A DNA stretch of 43,399 nucleotides from a virus: the IMG/VR virus record IMGVR_UViG_3300009168_000029, positions 1-43,399 of that record; one strand, written 5' to 3'. Positions 33,040 through 39,937 of the stretch are shown here, one piece after another; the first letter of the stretch is position 1, and each line of letters starts with the position of its first letter. Below the pieces are notes generated by a model. That model saw only the letters and a list, made by a program, of their open reading frames with translations. It searched no databases and was not told the origin of the DNA. The translations under genes were made by a program, and so were the position numbers.

Positions 33040-34363
33040 CGCCACAATTCGTTGCAAATTCGCCGAACGCATCGGCCCCGTGGCTGTTCTCATCGTGGAG
33101 CGGCCCCATGTAGACGCCCAAGGCCTCGTTGATCTTCCGGCTGTAGCGGCGCAGACGTGACAGCCCAAGCATCACCCGCTTGCTCTGCAGGAACTCGCAG
33201 ACCGGGAGAAGCGCACGAGTGGCCGCGATGCGCTCCTCCGGGTTCTGCGCCACCCCGAGGGCCATCTGGGCCACCGGGATGCCGAGCGAATTGATGATCT
33301 CGACGCGGCTCTTGGCGCCGGATCCCCATTCCCTGACCCTGACGTCATGCGGCCAGAAATGCCGGCCGTAGCTGAACGGATCGTCCCTGCCGAGCTCGAC
33401 CATGGCCTCTGCGCGGGTCTGCAGATCCCGGCTGTATTCGGGCAGGGCGGCGGCAATAATCTCGTCGGCGCCCGCCCCGCTCGCCTCGTAATAGTCGATG
33501 ACGCGAACCCGGGGCGTCCTGTCCTCGAGGTGCCTGACCTGGCAGAACCAGATCGCGGTGTAGTCGTCGACCCCGATGTCCCAGGCTGTGTAGACCGGAA
33601 GCTGGGGTAAATGCGGGAAATACCCCAGCCTGCCGTCCTTCTCGGCCTCGGCTATTCGCCTGGCGTAGTAGGCGCCCTGGCTGATGACCTCGTAGCCGCC
33701 GCCCCAGACATGCTCGGCCATCTCGGGGTCGTCAGCGTAGTCCTGATCCTTTTCCTCCCGGAGAACAGCCGGAAACCAAGGGTTATCGTACCAGTTCACG
33801 GGAACGAGAATGGCGTTCTTGCGCTTCTCTCCGCTGCGGAAGAACTTGTCCACCGGGTCGCTATCGTGACGCGGGTTCCAACTGAACCACAGTTCCGAGC
33901 CCTCGTTGCGGATGGTCGGGCGGAGCAGGCGGAGCGATCGATCAGACAGGGTCTGCGCTTCCTCGACCCAGGCGACGTCGAAATCTTCCAACGACTTGAT
34001 GTTTTCCGCGTTGTAGGTCTGCATGCCCCTGAAGATGATGAGGGAACCGTTCCTGCCCCTGATCTCGGCCTCGAGAACCTCGAAGTGCTCGCCGAGCCCG
34101 AGGGTCTGGATCTTGGCGACGAGGAGCTCTCGAACGCTCTCGCGGAGGGTATGCTGGACCTCGCGGATGCAGACGGCTCTGGTCCGCTTGCCGAAGCAGA
34201 GCAGGACGAGCTGCTCGGCGAAGAAGTGCGACTTGGCCCCGCCTCGTCCACCGTAGGCCCCTTTGTATCGGGCTGGGGCGATGAGGTCGCCGAAGGCTAC
34301 GGGGATGTTAACCTTCAGGACGGATGAGGCGGAACTCGATTGCTGTGACCTTGCCATTGTCAT
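32936..34363 (-). CDS. terL: Terminase large subunit
   Basis: A 475-residue packaging ATPase/nuclease. Walker A is GGRGGAKS (38-45), Walker B is DVAWVEEA (about 129-136), and the coupling region SWNPRHDSDP follows (161-170). The C-terminal nuclease domain starts AWDIGVDD (D262), with the late acidic motif HDENSHGADAFGEF near 423-436. These fit the Terminase_3 group, used by headful-packaging and other phages. It overlaps the small subunit gene by 56 bases. The ATG at 34363 has no clear SD, so coupling to the small subunit gene, or a start a little downstream, is possible. Confidence 0.93.
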   Translation of the reverse strand: MTMARSQQSSSASSVLKVNIPVAFGDLIAPARYKGAYGGRGGAKSHFFAEQLVLLCFGKRTRAVCIREVQHTLRESVRELLVAKIQTLGLGEHFEVLEAEIRGRNGSLIIFRGMQTYNAENIKSLEDFDVAWVEEAQTLSDRSLRLLRPTIRNEGSELWFSWNPRHDSDPVDKFFRSGEKRKNAILVPVNWYDNPWFPAVLREEKDQDYADDPEMAEHVWGGGYEVISQGAYYARRIAEAEKDGRLGYFPHLPQLPVYTAWDIGVDDYTAIWFCQVRHLEDRTPRVRVIDYYEASGAGADEIIAAALPEYSRDLQTRAEAMVELGRDDPFSYGRHFWPHDVRVREWGSGAKSRVEIINSLGIPVAQMALGVAQNPEERIAATRALLPVCEFLQSKRVMLGLSRLRRYSRKINEALGVYMGPLHDENSHGADAFGEFATNCGVRPIAKPKERLEEPPPGYVRAPPVPVRDPSRIVL

Positions 34364-34598
34364 CGATCGGGCCTGTCACCTGCAGGGGGAGCACCTTGCC
34401 GAGAAGCGACATGAACGGGCCTGGGTTCTGAATGGCTTGCACTTCGAGATATGCGACCAGGCCACCCGCGCCACCCGCCCGTGTCGCAGCCTGAAGGATA
34501 GCGTCCTTGAGCAGCGCAGTGGTCTTGTTGGGTGTGCCCTTGGCGCGTCCGGTCTTTGACCTGTCGAGCTTGGGCCTGTTTTCGCCTGTTTCAGGCAT
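34308..34598 (-). CDS. terS: Probable terminase small subunit
   Basis: A 96-residue protein directly upstream of, and overlapping, the large subunit gene. The N-terminal GRAKGTPNKTTALLKDAI motif is the G-R-x-K-G-x-x-N-K signature of small terminase-like/DUF5681 proteins that begin with a DNA-binding helix. The rest (YLEVQAIQNPGPFMSLLGKV) is the helical oligomerisation part. It would recognise the packaging start site. Assignment rests on position plus this motif. Confidence 0.75.
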   Translation of the reverse strand: MPETGENRPKLDRSKTGRAKGTPNKTTALLKDAILQAATRAGGAGGLVAYLEVQAIQNPGPFMSLLGKVLPLQVTGPIDDNGKVTAIEFRLIRPEG

Positions 34599-34617
34599 TG
34601 ACGCACATATCTATCGC

Positions 34618-34647
34618 AAAATGCCCCGGGCCGGTGATACCCGGAGC
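34618..34647 (-). terminator. Hairpin ahead of the terminase genes
   Basis: On the minus strand an 8-bp stem (GCTCCGGG / CCCGGGGC, 9-base loop) is followed by ATTTTG. It lies in the 82-base gap upstream of the small terminase; a weak terminator or attenuator. Confidence 0.45.
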
Positions 34648-34680
34648 CGAGGCAGATGACCAGTGCTTAGTAAGTTGCCA

Positions 34681-34869
34681 TCAACTGGCTGCCTCGTCAA
34701 GTACCCCGAATGCCATCTCTGGGAAGGCGGCAACTAAGACCTTCAGGGCATCCCTCGCAACGTCATCCTGCTCGTCGGGGTGCAAGGCATCAAACGGCAC
34801 ATCGCCATCAGCGACTGACCAGAGCGCCCTTGCTGCCGCCTCGATGCGAGCGGGGTTAAGCGTGATCAT
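34681..34869 (-). CDS. Small hypothetical protein
   Basis: A 62-residue acidic helical protein (ITLNPARIEAAARALWSV, then DEQDDVARDALKVLVAAFPE). ATG 34869 forms an ATGA overlap with the stop of the XF1762-like gene. The pattern resembles short phage proteins often found beside terminase genes, with no known role. Confidence 0.65.
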   Translation of the reverse strand: MITLNPARIEAAARALWSVADGDVPFDALHPDEQDDVARDALKVLVAAFPEMAFGVLDEAAS

Positions 34870-35327
34870 CGCCCTATCCAGAGGCCTCCAGTTCGAACAG
34901 GAGCTTCGTCTGGAGCGGGTGCTTGTCGACCCGCGGGCGTGATGGCGTCGACCACGACCTGCCCCGACCACGATCGCCGAGACAGCGCCAAGCCGGCAGC
35001 TGTGAGCGACGTGCCCGGCTCGCTGGCGAGGATGTATGTTCCGATGCGCTTATAGCCGAGGGCAAAGGCCGCTCGAGCCGCCCGGCCGTAAAGGAACGAG
35101 CAGGCGTTGGGCGTGCCGTCGGTGCAGAGCCGGGTGACCTCGGCGGTCATGCCGTCATCCCTCATCCGGGCCACCGGACGCCCGACGATGACCACCCCGA
35201 CGATTGCATCTCCGGTCGATGCGCCGAGCGAAAACAAGTGGCCGACCACGGGACGATGATGCCGGTGGTGCGCCTCGACAAAGGCGTTGGCTTCCCCGAG
35301 TTCAATGCGGACGTGATCGAGCCTCAC
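34866..35327 (-). CDS. XF1762-family (acetyltransferase-like) protein with C-terminal frameshift
   Basis: The N-terminal 120 residues match the XF1762 family: ANAFVEAHHRHHRPVVGHLF, then VGVVIVGRPVARMRDDG, EVTRLCTDGTPNACSFLYG and GYKRIGTYILASEPGTSLTA. After AAG the frame given here runs into an unfamiliar tail. The family's expected ending (WRCLGD...SWSTPSRPRVDKHP and onward, stop at 34874) is present in the neighbouring frame, reached by removing one base near 34990. So there is a one-base insertion, a sequencing error, or a programmed shift. GTG 35327 is chosen because it makes a GTGA overlap with the previous stop and has GGAG upstream. Confidence 0.75.
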   Translation of the reverse strand: MRLDHVRIELGEANAFVEAHHRHHRPVVGHLFSLGASTGDAIVGVVIVGRPVARMRDDGMTAEVTRLCTDGTPNACSFLYGRAARAAFALGYKRIGTYILASEPGTSLTAAGLALSRRSWSGQVVVDAITPAGRQAPAPDEAPVRTGGLWIGR

Positions 35328-35854
35328 TGGGATATTCTCCAGTGTCTTGCCAATCTGTCCAGGCACCAGGCGAGGTTGGACAGGCCGACGGCGCCGATCG
35401 GGGCCTGCTCGTGCTCCATGGTCAGCCTGAAGGCGGCCAACAGGTCGACGCCAGTGCCGAGGGCGGCAACCGCGTCGTCGTACTGGTCCATTGCCCGATG
35501 GCGCTTTTCGAGCAGCCGTTGGCCCTCCTTGGTGTCGACCGGCGGATCTTCGCCGGCATGGGCGCTGCCGCCACCGGGAGCGAGCGGATAGGGCATGGGG
35601 CTACCGATCGCCACGAGGTAGGCCTCCCGGCAGGACCACCAGCGCTTGGCAGCCTGGTATTGCGTGGCGGTGATTTTGCCGGCCAAAAACAAGCGGCCAG
35701 CCTCGGAGCCCCATTCGGGGTCGGCCATCCTTGCCACCGCAGCATCGCGCAAGCGCTTGGCGCTGGTCGGCGATGGCACAGCATCCTCGGCCTCGGCCCG
35801 TGACGGGCGGCCTGAAGGCTCACGGGAGCGGATGCCTTTGGCCTTGCGAACCAA
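35324..35854 (-). CDS. Hypothetical protein preceding terminase
   Basis: A 176-residue protein of unknown function (RKAKGIRSREPSGRPSRAEA at the N terminus, then DPEWGSEAGRLFLAGKITAT, and a C-terminal helical part with LSNLAWCLDRLARHW). The TTG at 35854 is chosen as the start. AAGGGA lies about nine bases before it, the natural protein sequence begins there, and the in-frame extension to 35941 is simply translation of the pentamer array. The array therefore forms its 5' leader. It is coupled by a GTGA overlap to the next gene. Confidence 0.68.
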   Translation of the reverse strand: MVRKAKGIRSREPSGRPSRAEAEDAVPSPTSAKRLRDAAVARMADPEWGSEAGRLFLAGKITATQYQAAKRWWSCREAYLVAIGSPMPYPLAPGGGSAHAGEDPPVDTKEGQRLLEKRHRAMDQYDDAVAALGTGVDLLAAFRLTMEHEQAPIGAVGLSNLAWCLDRLARHWRISQ

Positions 35855-36613
35855 TCGAAAAGTTCCCTTGCTTTGCCTCGCCTCGCCGTACCGTACGCCG
35901 CCGCACAGGACCCCGCACCGCACCGCCGCACAAGACGCCACCGCACCATACGCCGCACAGCCTGGCGCTGCTCCGTAAACCGCTAAAGTATCCTCGCCTC
36001 GCCTCGCCTGACCTCACCGCGCATTGCCTCACCCGGCCGCGCCGCACCCGGCGTCGCCCCGCACCGCCGGACAGGACATAGCCGTGCCTAGCCTAGCATA
36101 AACCACTAAAGTATCCTCGCCTTGCCTTGCCTTGCCCCGCTATGCCACGCCTTGCCTTGCCCTGCCCTGCACTGCCCAGCCAGACCCGACCAGACATCGC
36201 ACCGCGCAATCATCAAAGTATCCTCGCCTTGCCTTGCATTGCAGCACATCGCCATACCTCGCGTGACATCGCCAAGCACAGCACCGCCACGCAGAGCATT
36301 GCCGACATCGCAATCCAATCAAGTATCCTTGCCTTGCACCACGCAGCCCGACCACGCCATGCCTTGCACCGCCTCGCAGAGCCCGACAGCACCTAGCCTC
36401 GCCCCGCCATGCTACAGCACCAAACACCAAAGTATCCCTTGCCTCGCCTCACCTCGCGCAGCATCGCCGAGCATCGCCACGCCCAGCTGCGCCACGCGCG
36501 ACCTGGCATCGCAGAGAACGCAACCAACTAAAATATCCTTGCCTTGCCGCACAACACAAAGCATCGCCTTGCCCTGCCGCACCGGACCCGGCAGCGCCTT
36601 ACACTGCAGAGCA
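35855..36613 (-). repeat. Seven-module pentanucleotide-register array (non-coding)
   Basis: This 759-base gap contains no convincing gene. On the plus strand RC (G/A then C) recurs every 5 bases with the following bases variable. I counted unbroken runs of 20 units (35875-35974), 21 (35996-36100), 17 (36124-36208), 16 (36226-36305), 17 (36331-36415), 15 (36441-36515) and 15 (36541-36615). Runs are separated by A/T-rich headers reading AAGGATACTTT or near variants on the minus strand, usually preceded there by AAGGC units. Runs differ in sequence but keep the register. The array starts at the stop codon of the upstream gene and ends at the SD of the next. Confidence 0.9.
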
Positions 36614-37219
36614 CTACGCCGCCTTGATGATCGCCGTATCCAGCACTTGCCAGTTTACAACCACAAATCGTCCAAACGGACCTTTACGCGCCGGTCTGTA
36701 ATCGCCCAGGCCAATTTTTCGGCCGGCGTCGTCGACCACCGACCGAACCAACCCCGGACTAAACATCGTGGTATCGACCTCGACCGTGAACGTCAGGCGC
36801 CACCTGTCGACCCGCGGCCGGTGGCACATGATCCGACCACCCGTCGAGGGGATCACCACCGATCGGCTGTCGACCTCCCAATGCTTAAGCGGCCGGTCCT
36901 CCTCGTCGTACAGGGCGCACACCAGTTCATCGACCACCAGGCCTGCCGGGATCAGCGAGCTCTTCATGGTCGTCAGCTTCGACTTGCCCGCCTTATGGAA
37001 GGTGCCCGCCGCGATGATGCACGAGAAAATGTTGGGGCCGGGAATGTACAGGAAACCGTCGGTGTCGGCGTAGCGCTTGGCTTCGGCCTGCTCTCGGGGC
37101 GTCCCCTTGTCGCCGCGGAAGGTGACTGCGGTGCCGCCGCTGACCTGAACCTCAGCCGCCTCGGTGAAGCGGTTCATCAGGAGAGGAGCCATACCTTGGA
37201 TGGTGATCTCGATTTTCAT
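36614..37219 (-). CDS. Orphan protein embedded between pentamer arrays
   Basis: A 201-residue protein of unknown function, with pentamer arrays directly upstream and directly downstream. The N terminus KIEITIQGMAPLLMNRF and the C-terminal pattern VRSVVDDAGRKIGLGDYRP, then GPFGRFVV, resemble a phage family with a strand-rich fold and a Gly-rich loop. The G-x-G-D-x-R-P...G-x-F-G-x-F run is somewhat like the glycine-rich loop of RAMP/Cas7-type RNA-binding proteins, a weak similarity I cannot test here. The start is an ATG with AAAGGAT upstream. It is the only gene in the leftward unit isolated by non-coding DNA on both sides. Confidence 0.75.
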   Translation of the reverse strand: MKIEITIQGMAPLLMNRFTEAAEVQVSGGTAVTFRGDKGTPREQAEAKRYADTDGFLYIPGPNIFSCIIAAGTFHKAGKSKLTTMKSSLIPAGLVVDELVCALYDEEDRPLKHWEVDSRSVVIPSTGGRIMCHRPRVDRWRLTFTVEVDTTMFSPGLVRSVVDDAGRKIGLGDYRPARKGPFGRFVVVNWQVLDTAIIKAA

Positions 37220-37272
37220 TTTAGCATATCCTTTGCCGGTCTGAGCGGCGGTGAAGTTCGTTTAGTTTCCTT

Positions 37273-37417
37273 GCCTTGCCTAGCCCTGCCATGCACTGCG
37301 CCGCAAAACCACGCGCCGCGGTGCCAAACACGGCCGTACCACGCACTGCTACACACTGCTACACGTTGCAACGCCACACTGGGCAAGGCTCCGCCCGACA
37401 TGGCAACGCCACGCACC
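37273..37417 (-). repeat. Pentanucleotide-register array, 29-unit run
   Basis: Twenty-nine consecutive 5-base units, each starting RC on the plus strand, fill the space between the stop of the 44-residue gene (37420) and a short A/T-rich leader of the 201-residue gene. The minus-strand end reads AAGGCAAGGAAACTAAACG, similar to the headers of the large array. Confidence 0.88.
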
Positions 37418-37419
37418 GT

Positions 37420-37554
37420 TCACCCAGCCTCCCACACTTCGACCTGCTTGGCCAATGCCAAGCTGATGCCGTCGAGCGGCTCGTAGCCGGCGCGGTCGTA
37501 TTCGCGGATGCGGAGCTTTTCGTCGACCGCCAATCGCCACTCTTCAGGCAGCAT
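37420..37554 (-). CDS. Small hypothetical protein
   Basis: A 44-residue protein (MLPEEWRLAVDEKLRIREYD...LALAKQVEVWEAG). ATG 37554 is chosen because GAGG lies six bases upstream and the overlap with the preceding stop is 11 bases; a longer start at 37605 would overlap 62 bases. Mixed charged/hydrophobic helices, no known domain. It is the last gene before the first pentamer array. Confidence 0.55.
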   Translation of the reverse strand: MLPEEWRLAVDEKLRIREYDRAGYEPLDGISLALAKQVEVWEAG

Positions 37555-38212
37555 CGCTCGCCTCGCCAATACCGTTTCCAGTGTCTCGTGTGGAATACGG
37601 GTCATCAGCCCACTCTGTCGGGAAATAGAAACCCAGTCCGTTCTCGTGCCTTGATCCAACAGGCTTTGGCAGATTGCCTGCCCCTCGTTCCTTCTTCCAT
37701 CGGCTAGCTAGAGGCCACCAACGCTCCTCAGCATCTCGCACCCACGTTACCGACCGCTTGGGGTTTTCCTTGTTTTGCGGAAATTCCGAAAAATCGCTTT
37801 TTCTTTCAGTGTTGGATAGTAAGTCAGTTCTTAGTAATGCATCCGTGTTTTCAGGATCAGGCTCTTCAGGATCAGGCTTTTCAGGAAATTCCTGATCTTC
37901 AGGAAATCCCTTTTCCTGCTTTTCAGGAATAGGGCGGTTTGGCTGGTCTTTCACGAGGTAGTTGATGGTCCCATCAGTGTGCTTCTCCCGGACGATGTAG
38001 CCCGCCAGAATGCACTCACGCACCATCGCGTAGGCCTTATCGCGCCCTACGCCGGATGCCTTCTGGAGGTCGCTGACGCGCACCGTCCAGTCATCTGGTT
38101 TGGTGAGAAGATACCACATCAGCCACCGCGCCTCGATCGATAGGCGCATATCGGTGGCAATCGCATTGGGAATTACCGTAAAGGCGCTATTGTGCTTACG
38201 GCGGATGATCAT
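37544..38212 (-). CDS. Replication-initiator-like protein with winged helix
   Basis: A 222-residue protein resembling phage replisome organisers (O-like). Residues 1-75 form a winged helix-turn-helix (FTVIPNAIATDMRLSIEARW, LTKPDDWTVRVSDLQKASGV, GRDKAYAMVRECILAGYIVR) as in proteins that bind the phage origin. A low-complexity Pro/Glu/Asp/Lys linker (about 95-125) follows, then a C-terminal segment with Trp-rich RDAEERWWPLASRWKK. The linker DNA, with repeated ttcaggatcag-type units, is notably more A/T-rich than its surroundings. No helicase or polymerase is encoded, so host machinery must be recruited. ATG 38212 is preferred over TTG 38215, with GGGAG upstream. Confidence 0.75.
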   Translation of the reverse strand: MIIRRKHNSAFTVIPNAIATDMRLSIEARWLMWYLLTKPDDWTVRVSDLQKASGVGRDKAYAMVRECILAGYIVREKHTDGTINYLVKDQPNRPIPEKQEKGFPEDQEFPEKPDPEEPDPENTDALLRTDLLSNTERKSDFSEFPQNKENPKRSVTWVRDAEERWWPLASRWKKERGAGNLPKPVGSRHENGLGFYFPTEWADDPYSTRDTGNGIGEASDAA

Positions 38213-38226
38213 CAATGAGGCTCCCT

Positions 38227-38346
38227 CTAGGAAAGGGAAAAAGAAGGTGCGCGGCTAGGCTTCCTAGCGCCAAGGGGAGCTACCCCTGTTCGCCGACGCA
38301 TCGACGATGATAACGCCGAGCCGGCTAATCCGGCAAGCACCATCAT
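38227..38346 (-). CDS. Possible 39-residue protein
   Basis: A short frame with ATG overlapping the GcrA stop as ATGA (MMVLAGLAGSALSSSMRRR...). It has a hydrophobic start and a basic, Ser-rich end. The overlap is the main support; two short inverted repeats (within 38251-38290) lie inside it, so the region could instead be structured RNA. Confidence 0.35.
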   Translation of the reverse strand: MMVLAGLAGSALSSSMRRRTGVAPLGARKPSRAPSFSLS

Positions 38347-38912
38347 CGCATTTCCTGGGGACGAGGCGTCCAGCCGGAAACGCTCTTCTGCCGGGCCGTC
38401 CCGACGTAGCCGACCTTGCAGTGAACAGCGCAGTAGGACCGCTCGGCCACCTGCGGCTCGCCGCAAAACAGATATTGCAGCCCCTTTGCCGGAGCGTTCA
38501 TCGGCCACCGGCACTGACCCCGCTCCAGGTCGAGCAATCGTACCGGACCCGAAACGATCACAGGGAGGGGGGCAGGACGGGCGATAACCACCGGGGGCAC
38601 CGGAGGAGCCTTTTTCGGTTTTTGCGCCCTGGTGACGCTCCTGGGGGGCTTGGCGGCACGTTTGCGCTCGACACCTCGGGCATGGCTGCCGACGCTACGG
38701 ACCTTCACCCGCTTGCCGCCCGACCACCCCGTGTTGACCCGCTTGTGACGCCAGTGTTCCCGGTGGCTCTTGCCGATGATGGAGTTCTTCGTGGCGCCAC
38801 CGCCGATCACCTCGGCGATCGCGGACGCCGACATCTCCTCGACCTCCCACAGGATGCGGCAGCGCTCGACAAGCTCCGGCGTCCAGTTGACCAGGTGGAC
38901 GTTCTTGCTCAC
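38343..38912 (-). CDS. gcrA: GcrA-family transcription regulator
   Basis: A 189-residue homologue of GcrA, the alphaproteobacterial cell-cycle regulator that works with sigma70 at promoters carrying methylated GANTC sites. The N-terminal domain has WTPELVERCRILWEVEEMSA, then SAIAEVIGGGATKNSIIGKS, the GcrA helix-turn-helix signature. A basic, Pro-rich linker follows, and the C-terminal sigma-binding part shows LLDLERGQCRWPMNAP, FCGEP and RSYCAVHCKVGY with the conserved Cys/His pattern. GTG 38912 makes a GTGA overlap with the previous gene and has GGAGG upstream. It probably redirects host transcription during infection. Confidence 0.9.
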   Translation of the reverse strand: MSKNVHLVNWTPELVERCRILWEVEEMSASAIAEVIGGGATKNSIIGKSHREHWRHKRVNTGWSGGKRVKVRSVGSHARGVERKRAAKPPRSVTRAQKPKKAPPVPPVVIARPAPLPVIVSGPVRLLDLERGQCRWPMNAPAKGLQYLFCGEPQVAERSYCAVHCKVGYVGTARQKSVSGWTPRPQEMR

Positions 38913-39142
38913 GGCTCCCTCCGGTATTTCTCCGGGGCGGGCTTGCGGCGCTCGTTCTCGAGCAGTTCCTCCATGAAGTCCGCCTCGGTCGGCGGGCGCC
39001 ATGGCGGGCCGACCGGGAGGTCGTCGAAGCTATCGGCCTGGCCGGCGACATAGCCCCGGTGCCAGGCGTACAGGTACAGGCCGATGCCGAGGATGGCGAT
39101 CGAGATCGAGGAAAACAGGATGGCGGCCCAGGCGGAGATCAC
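38909..39142 (-). CDS. Small single-pass membrane protein
   Basis: A 77-residue protein with one N-terminal transmembrane helix (AWAAILFSSISIAILGIGLY, residues about 4-26), a short YAWHRGY anchor and a charged cytoplasmic tail (ADFMEELLENERRKPAPEKY). GTG 39142 is chosen because it overlaps the previous stop as GTGA. Function unknown; it lies between an exported protein and GcrA. Confidence 0.68.
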   Translation of the reverse strand: MISAWAAILFSSISIAILGIGLYLYAWHRGYVAGQADSFDDLPVGPPWRPPTEADFMEELLENERRKPAPEKYRREP

Positions 39143-39666
39143 GGCACTACCACCCATTCGCCATTCTCGAGGGTCAACGGGCATTTCACGCGGTCGGGTG
39201 ACCCGCGACGGACCACCGTCCCGTCATCAGGATTGAAGGTGCGATATTGAGATCGGCACGCCTCCCGCCAGGCAGCATCACCGTCCGGCGTGGGATCGGC
39301 AGCGGCAGGCTCGGTACCCTGCCGGCCGACCGCCTCCATCGCAATCCTGTTCGCCCAGTTGACGGTCTGCGCCGGCGGCAGGTCAGGCAGCGGCAGCACG
39401 TCGTACTCGACGAGCCAGGTACAGGTGCGGCGGTGACCGTCAGCCCTGATCTCGACCAGGTTGGCGTCGGCGGTCTTGAGGTCGACATCGTCGTGGGCGA
39501 TGAAACCGAGATCATCGCCGATGAAAGTCAGGTCCAGCTGCGACCCGGTTCGGACCTCGACCTCGGCGATCGCCCTCGACCACAGGATGCAGTATTGAGG
39601 ATCGGCCGCCATGACCTCGGTCGAGAGCAGGACGGCCGGAACCAAAACCAGCCATGCGGGGATCAT
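39139..39666 (-). CDS. Exported protein of unknown function
   Basis: A 175-residue protein beginning with a clear signal peptide (MIPAWLVLVPAVLLSTEVMA, cleavage likely before ADPQYC). The mature part contains four cysteines, at CILW, CTWLV, CRSQY and CPLTL, suiting disulfides in the periplasm. No family is recognised; a superinfection-exclusion or envelope role is possible but inferred only from export. ATG 39666 forms an ATGA overlap and has AAGGGGG upstream. Confidence 0.72.
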   Translation of the reverse strand: MIPAWLVLVPAVLLSTEVMAADPQYCILWSRAIAEVEVRTGSQLDLTFIGDDLGFIAHDDVDLKTADANLVEIRADGHRRTCTWLVEYDVLPLPDLPPAQTVNWANRIAMEAVGRQGTEPAAADPTPDGDAAWREACRSQYRTFNPDDGTVVRRGSPDRVKCPLTLENGEWVVVP

Positions 39667-39881
39667 GCCGCCCCCTTCTTGCGCTTTTTCTTGCTGACCT
39701 TGATAATGTTGAAGGGACTGACAACAGCGCTTTTGCGCTTGCCTAGGTCCAGAACCCAATGCAAATTATCCTCACGGAAGGCCGCCCGACCTTGGCGTTC
39801 ATCTCCGCCTATCTGGACGGTGACGCGATCTCCTATCTCGATCATATCTAAAATCGTTTGTGCGACCGGACGAGATGTCAT
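39663..39881 (-). CDS. Small basic beta-barrel-like protein
   Basis: A 72-residue protein. The sequence EIGDRVTVQIGGDERQGRAA and WVLDLGKRKSAVVSPFNII suggests a small SH3/KOW-like barrel, ending in a very basic tail KVSKKKRKKG, so nucleic-acid binding is plausible. AGAGGGGG precedes the ATG. It is the first gene after a terminator, so it probably has its own promoter or relies on read-through. Confidence 0.65.
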   Translation of the reverse strand: MTSRPVAQTILDMIEIGDRVTVQIGGDERQGRAAFREDNLHWVLDLGKRKSAVVSPFNIIKVSKKKRKKGAA

Positions 39882-39895
39882 TCAGACCCCCTCTG

Positions 39896-39924
39896 AAAAG
39901 GGCGAGGGATTTCCTCCCCCGCCC
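39896..39924 (-). terminator. Intrinsic terminator after the ParB-like gene
   Basis: On the minus strand a 10-bp stem (GGGCGGGGGA / TCCCTCGCCC, 5-base loop, one wobble) is followed by TTTTC. It closes the regulator/ParB-like group of the leftward unit. Confidence 0.82.
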
Positions 39925-39937
39925 CGTCTAGACATAC

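Noticed and set aside
35855-35941. N-terminal extension of the 176-residue protein to 35941
   Set aside because: The added 29 residues are just translated pentamer array; a TTG at 35854 with AAGGGA upstream is a better start.
35855-36613. CRISPR array
   Set aside because: Headers recur at about 100-125 bases but are short and imperfect. The intervening sequence is not unique spacer-like DNA: it follows the 5-base register. No cas genes are present.
36122-37486. Long plus-strand open frame (454 codons) through the arrays
   Set aside because: It runs through both pentamer arrays and the antisense of the 201-residue gene. Its Ala/Pro/Cys/Arg-rich translation is what a GC-rich 5-base pattern gives in any frame.
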